DNA from: Rhodospirillales bacterium
GTDB lineage: Bacteria > Pseudomonadota > Alphaproteobacteria > Micavibrionales > Micavibrionaceae
Direction: 5' to 3'
Length of the DNA stretch: 64,000 bases
NCBI GenBank assembly: GCA_020638155.1
Contig: JACKJB010000006.1
Span: 92,072-156,071, forward strand
Position 1 is the first letter of the stretch. Each line of letters begins with the position of its first letter. Below are positions 63,101 through 64,000 of this stretch, piece by piece. The notes under the pieces are model-generated. The model made no database searches, was not told where the DNA came from, and worked only from the letters and a program-made list of their open reading frames with translations. The translations under genes and the position numbers were made by a program.

Positions 63101-63145
63101 AAAGAAAGTCTGGAACGGAACGATAAATTTAAAGAACCAATTCAT
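60128..63145 (-). CDS. icmB: IcmB/DotO-like ATPase of a type IVB secretion system
   Basis: A VirB4/TraC-superfamily ATPase of 1005 residues, the length of IcmB. Walker A AQPGAGKSVLLN is at about 475-485 and the Walker B region CYDEFHRTSKSG at about 790-800, followed by QLIRDVREGRKRGVQITLASQLL, a sensor-like stretch of the VirB4 fold. The N-terminal half has the ordered domain that interacts with the inner-membrane complex. IcmB powers assembly or export in Dot/Icm systems. The next gene upstream is icmJ, as in Legionella (icmJ-icmB), which supports the call; the other icm/dot genes are not in this window. Confidence 0.88.
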   Translation of the reverse strand: MNWFFKFIVPFQTFFRQSIESFIMLETSDDNYSLVAKDGSLITYLKVDGSRQVIGEQEYQHLVEGATIKIGARFDRRGHAMQVYFVRDPTRIEPYLKQMVAPSRKAAENAGLDLDDVFRERVRHLSTYLTYEECYFVLWTRASILTKSEIKRAAKESKAKKWLNAGYAQYPLAALDALRTRHKSYISAVTAALDELGIKSEMMEVHDALRAVRDNMFPGKTNHNWKVCLPGDPIPPRAPHSSRDMSEIMWPPLSQQIAVGDATILGRSICQIGDMYWGGADMTLGPMDAMPFSMLLNRLFEADIPWRISFLLEGGGASGTAFRAFAATIMGVTNSLNKQIKFSLEGLEILSRREPVVKLRVSFATWAPATGDMTEIENRLSTLIQSVESWGYCQVSEYSGDALDCIFSSAMGIHCGGTAPAAVAPMFEVMKLVPWQRPSSPFDVGAILLRTPDGKLWPYQTGTNVTTTWFDLVFAQPGAGKSVLLNTLNLGTCLSPGISKLPYVAVIDIGPSSSGMISLIKEALPQNRQHEATYYRLQMAHQFAVNPFDTQLGCRYPLIDERSYLVELLTLLCTPAGHEKPYDGIQQLAGLCVDEMYRWRDDSAANAEPRPFLARLDPEIDDALAKYNVHLPTDPYWWDVVDKMYDLGEYHIAILAQRHAAPTISDAITASRRPQIRSLLEETSVGFSAETVINAFERMITSAIREFPILSSVTQFDVSDSRVCSLDLMDVAPQGDEVADRQTSIMYMLSRHVLVRNWWIGPEALQFMPEKYRPYHEAKLQDIMETPKRLCYDEFHRTSKSGSVRAQLIRDVREGRKRGVQITLASQLLDDFDQDMIDLATGVWVLGSAISESAVENVRERFGLSETAREIIRYKLTGPKAHGAPVLFVLGTTEGRYEQFLYNTLGPIELWALSTSSEDVAIRNRLYNRLGAGRARQILATAFPGGSARNDIKRRVMMKSESEKESRTALTSAVIEEIVEELVNKSIEADEAREREKYKRAVAKS

Positions 63146-63286
63146 AAAACGCGAATGCCGTTAGTGCGATAAGACCCTTGTTTGTTCTAGCAATAATATA
63201 TGGTTTACGGGGCAGGGGAAATAGTTGTGTTACTTCTTTTCAAGGCAAAAATCATGCTTTGCCGGGTTTATATTCCATATTTACAC

Positions 63287-63988
63287 CTATGCCGCCGCTT
63301 TTGCCTGAGCATAGAGCGTTATCCACTCTTTGGGGATCTTGCCACCAAACGGGCCATCCTTGGACCGCCAATAGGCCAGAATCTGCGGGAACTGATTAAA
63401 TTCGAGATCCGATTCCCGGATAATGCGACGGTCAAGCGGGAACAGACGAATACCATCCAGCTTTTCGACCCGCGATTCATAGCTTTTTGGACTGATATAA
63501 TCCTTTAGTACCATCGACAGGATGTACGGATCGTCAGTGCCCAAACGGCTCCGCATTTCCTCGCGCCGCTGCATCAACACATCGAGCGAGCGTCTTGCCG
63601 CATCGGCAATGGGCCCTTGCGAAATCCGCGCAACATAAATCGCGCGGGAAATATGATGCAGCTGCGCCTGCGTAAGTTCAGGCAGCCAGATCAGCACCCC
63701 GGAACGCATCGCGCTGACCTCATCCAGATTGAAGCACTGATGACAAAAAATACAGCTCGTCACCATATTTTCCGGCCGCGTATCCGTCCTCATCCCGTTA
63801 ACGAAATGAATATCCTGATACTTGGCCGACCTGAACCCGCAACACTGGCAGGTATGGTCGTCCCGTTCAAAAATTTTATGCTTAAGCTCCGCCGTCATCT
63901 GCTCCGTTTTAGGGGTGCCGGCGGCGGAAGAGAGTTGGGCATTGCGCGATGATCGCGCAATGCCCAGCACTATGGGTATGTTACGCAT
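63287..63988 (-). CDS. icmJ: IcmJ/DotN-like protein with HNH-type zinc domain
   Basis: 233 residues. The pattern C47-x-x-C50 with a His at 61, Asn74, and C79-x-x-C82 then His83 looks like an HNH/zinc-ribbon fold, as found in IcmJ (DotN), a small Dot/Icm subunit of the DotL/DotM coupling complex. Its place directly upstream of icmB mirrors Legionella. Alternatively it is a free HNH nuclease, less likely given the context. The right end of the protein is followed by 141 bp before icmB. The ATG at 63988 is close to the window edge; further upstream genes are not seen. Confidence 0.8.
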   Translation of the reverse strand: MRNIPIVLGIARSSRNAQLSSAAGTPKTEQMTAELKHKIFERDDHTCQCCGFRSAKYQDIHFVNGMRTDTRPENMVTSCIFCHQCFNLDEVSAMRSGVLIWLPELTQAQLHHISRAIYVARISQGPIADAARRSLDVLMQRREEMRSRLGTDDPYILSMVLKDYISPKSYESRVEKLDGIRLFPLDRRIIRESDLEFNQFPQILAYWRSKDGPFGGKIPKEWITLYAQAKAAA

Positions 63989-64000
63989 AATTCCTACTGA

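Overview
The window reads as a chromosome segment of a free-living or predatory Gram-negative bacterium, most likely an alphaproteobacterium. Pointers are a FYDLN-type acidic zinc-ribbon protein, the rpmH-rnpA-yidD-yidC-engB block without dnaA beside it, LPS heptose synthesis (hldE), FadL- and OmpW/OmpA-like barrels, and a Dot/Icm-type IcmJ-IcmB pair. That last pair, with many unrecognised proteins, would fit a Micavibrio-like lineage, but this placement is inference. Coding density is high, genes sit in short operons on both strands, and there are no rRNA, tRNA, CRISPR or IS elements that I can see.

Layout. 0-7.2 kb: a cell-wall peptidase, a pilin-like protein, a lipoprotein, a small gene behind a near-perfect Fur box, hldE, a LapG-like protease carrying what looks like a c-di-GMP-binding MshEN domain, and pyk. 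7.2-13.5 kb: class I ribonucleotide reductase split as nrdA ... nrdB, with DnaA-box-like sites before nrdA and NrdR boxes before nrdB; msrB lies between them. 13.5-18.8 kb: ferritin-like protein, PhoH-like ATPase, SCO1/SenC, FadL-type porin, SCP2 protein. 18.9-30.6 kb: panC, a 2OG-Fe(II) oxygenase and a fatty acid oxidation group (acyl-CoA dehydrogenase, FadN-like hydratase/dehydrogenase, thiolase and a frameshifted short-chain reductase) interspersed with unknown proteins. 32.5-34.8 kb: an AT-richer cytosine-5 methyltransferase plus putative restriction enzyme, inserted before glmS. 34.8-42.6 kb: glmS, glmU, a FemAB-like transferase, dapD-dapE (cell wall precursors and lysine). 42.6-48.6 kb: an AT-rich tandem pair of degenerate P-loop proteins, truA, a soluble FtsH-like AAA protease and a divergent zinc protease. 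48.8-56 kb: fmt-def, rmuC, a second pilin-like paralogue, engB-yidC-yidD-rnpA-rpmH. 57.7-64 kb: a minus-strand operon headed by icmJ-icmB with thpR and three unknown genes.

Several gene junctions carry dispersed inverted repeats of three recognisable kinds (ACGAA-type, AAGTGATAAG-type and GTCATTCCGG/GTCATCCCGA-type). One copy appears to have become the signal-peptide coding region of a secreted protein. The observations I rate highest are the MshEN-protease fusion (4339-5307), the icmJ-icmB operon with its unknown partners, the repeat-derived signal peptide, and the tandem degenerate P-loop pair. Everything is read by eye; no database search was run.
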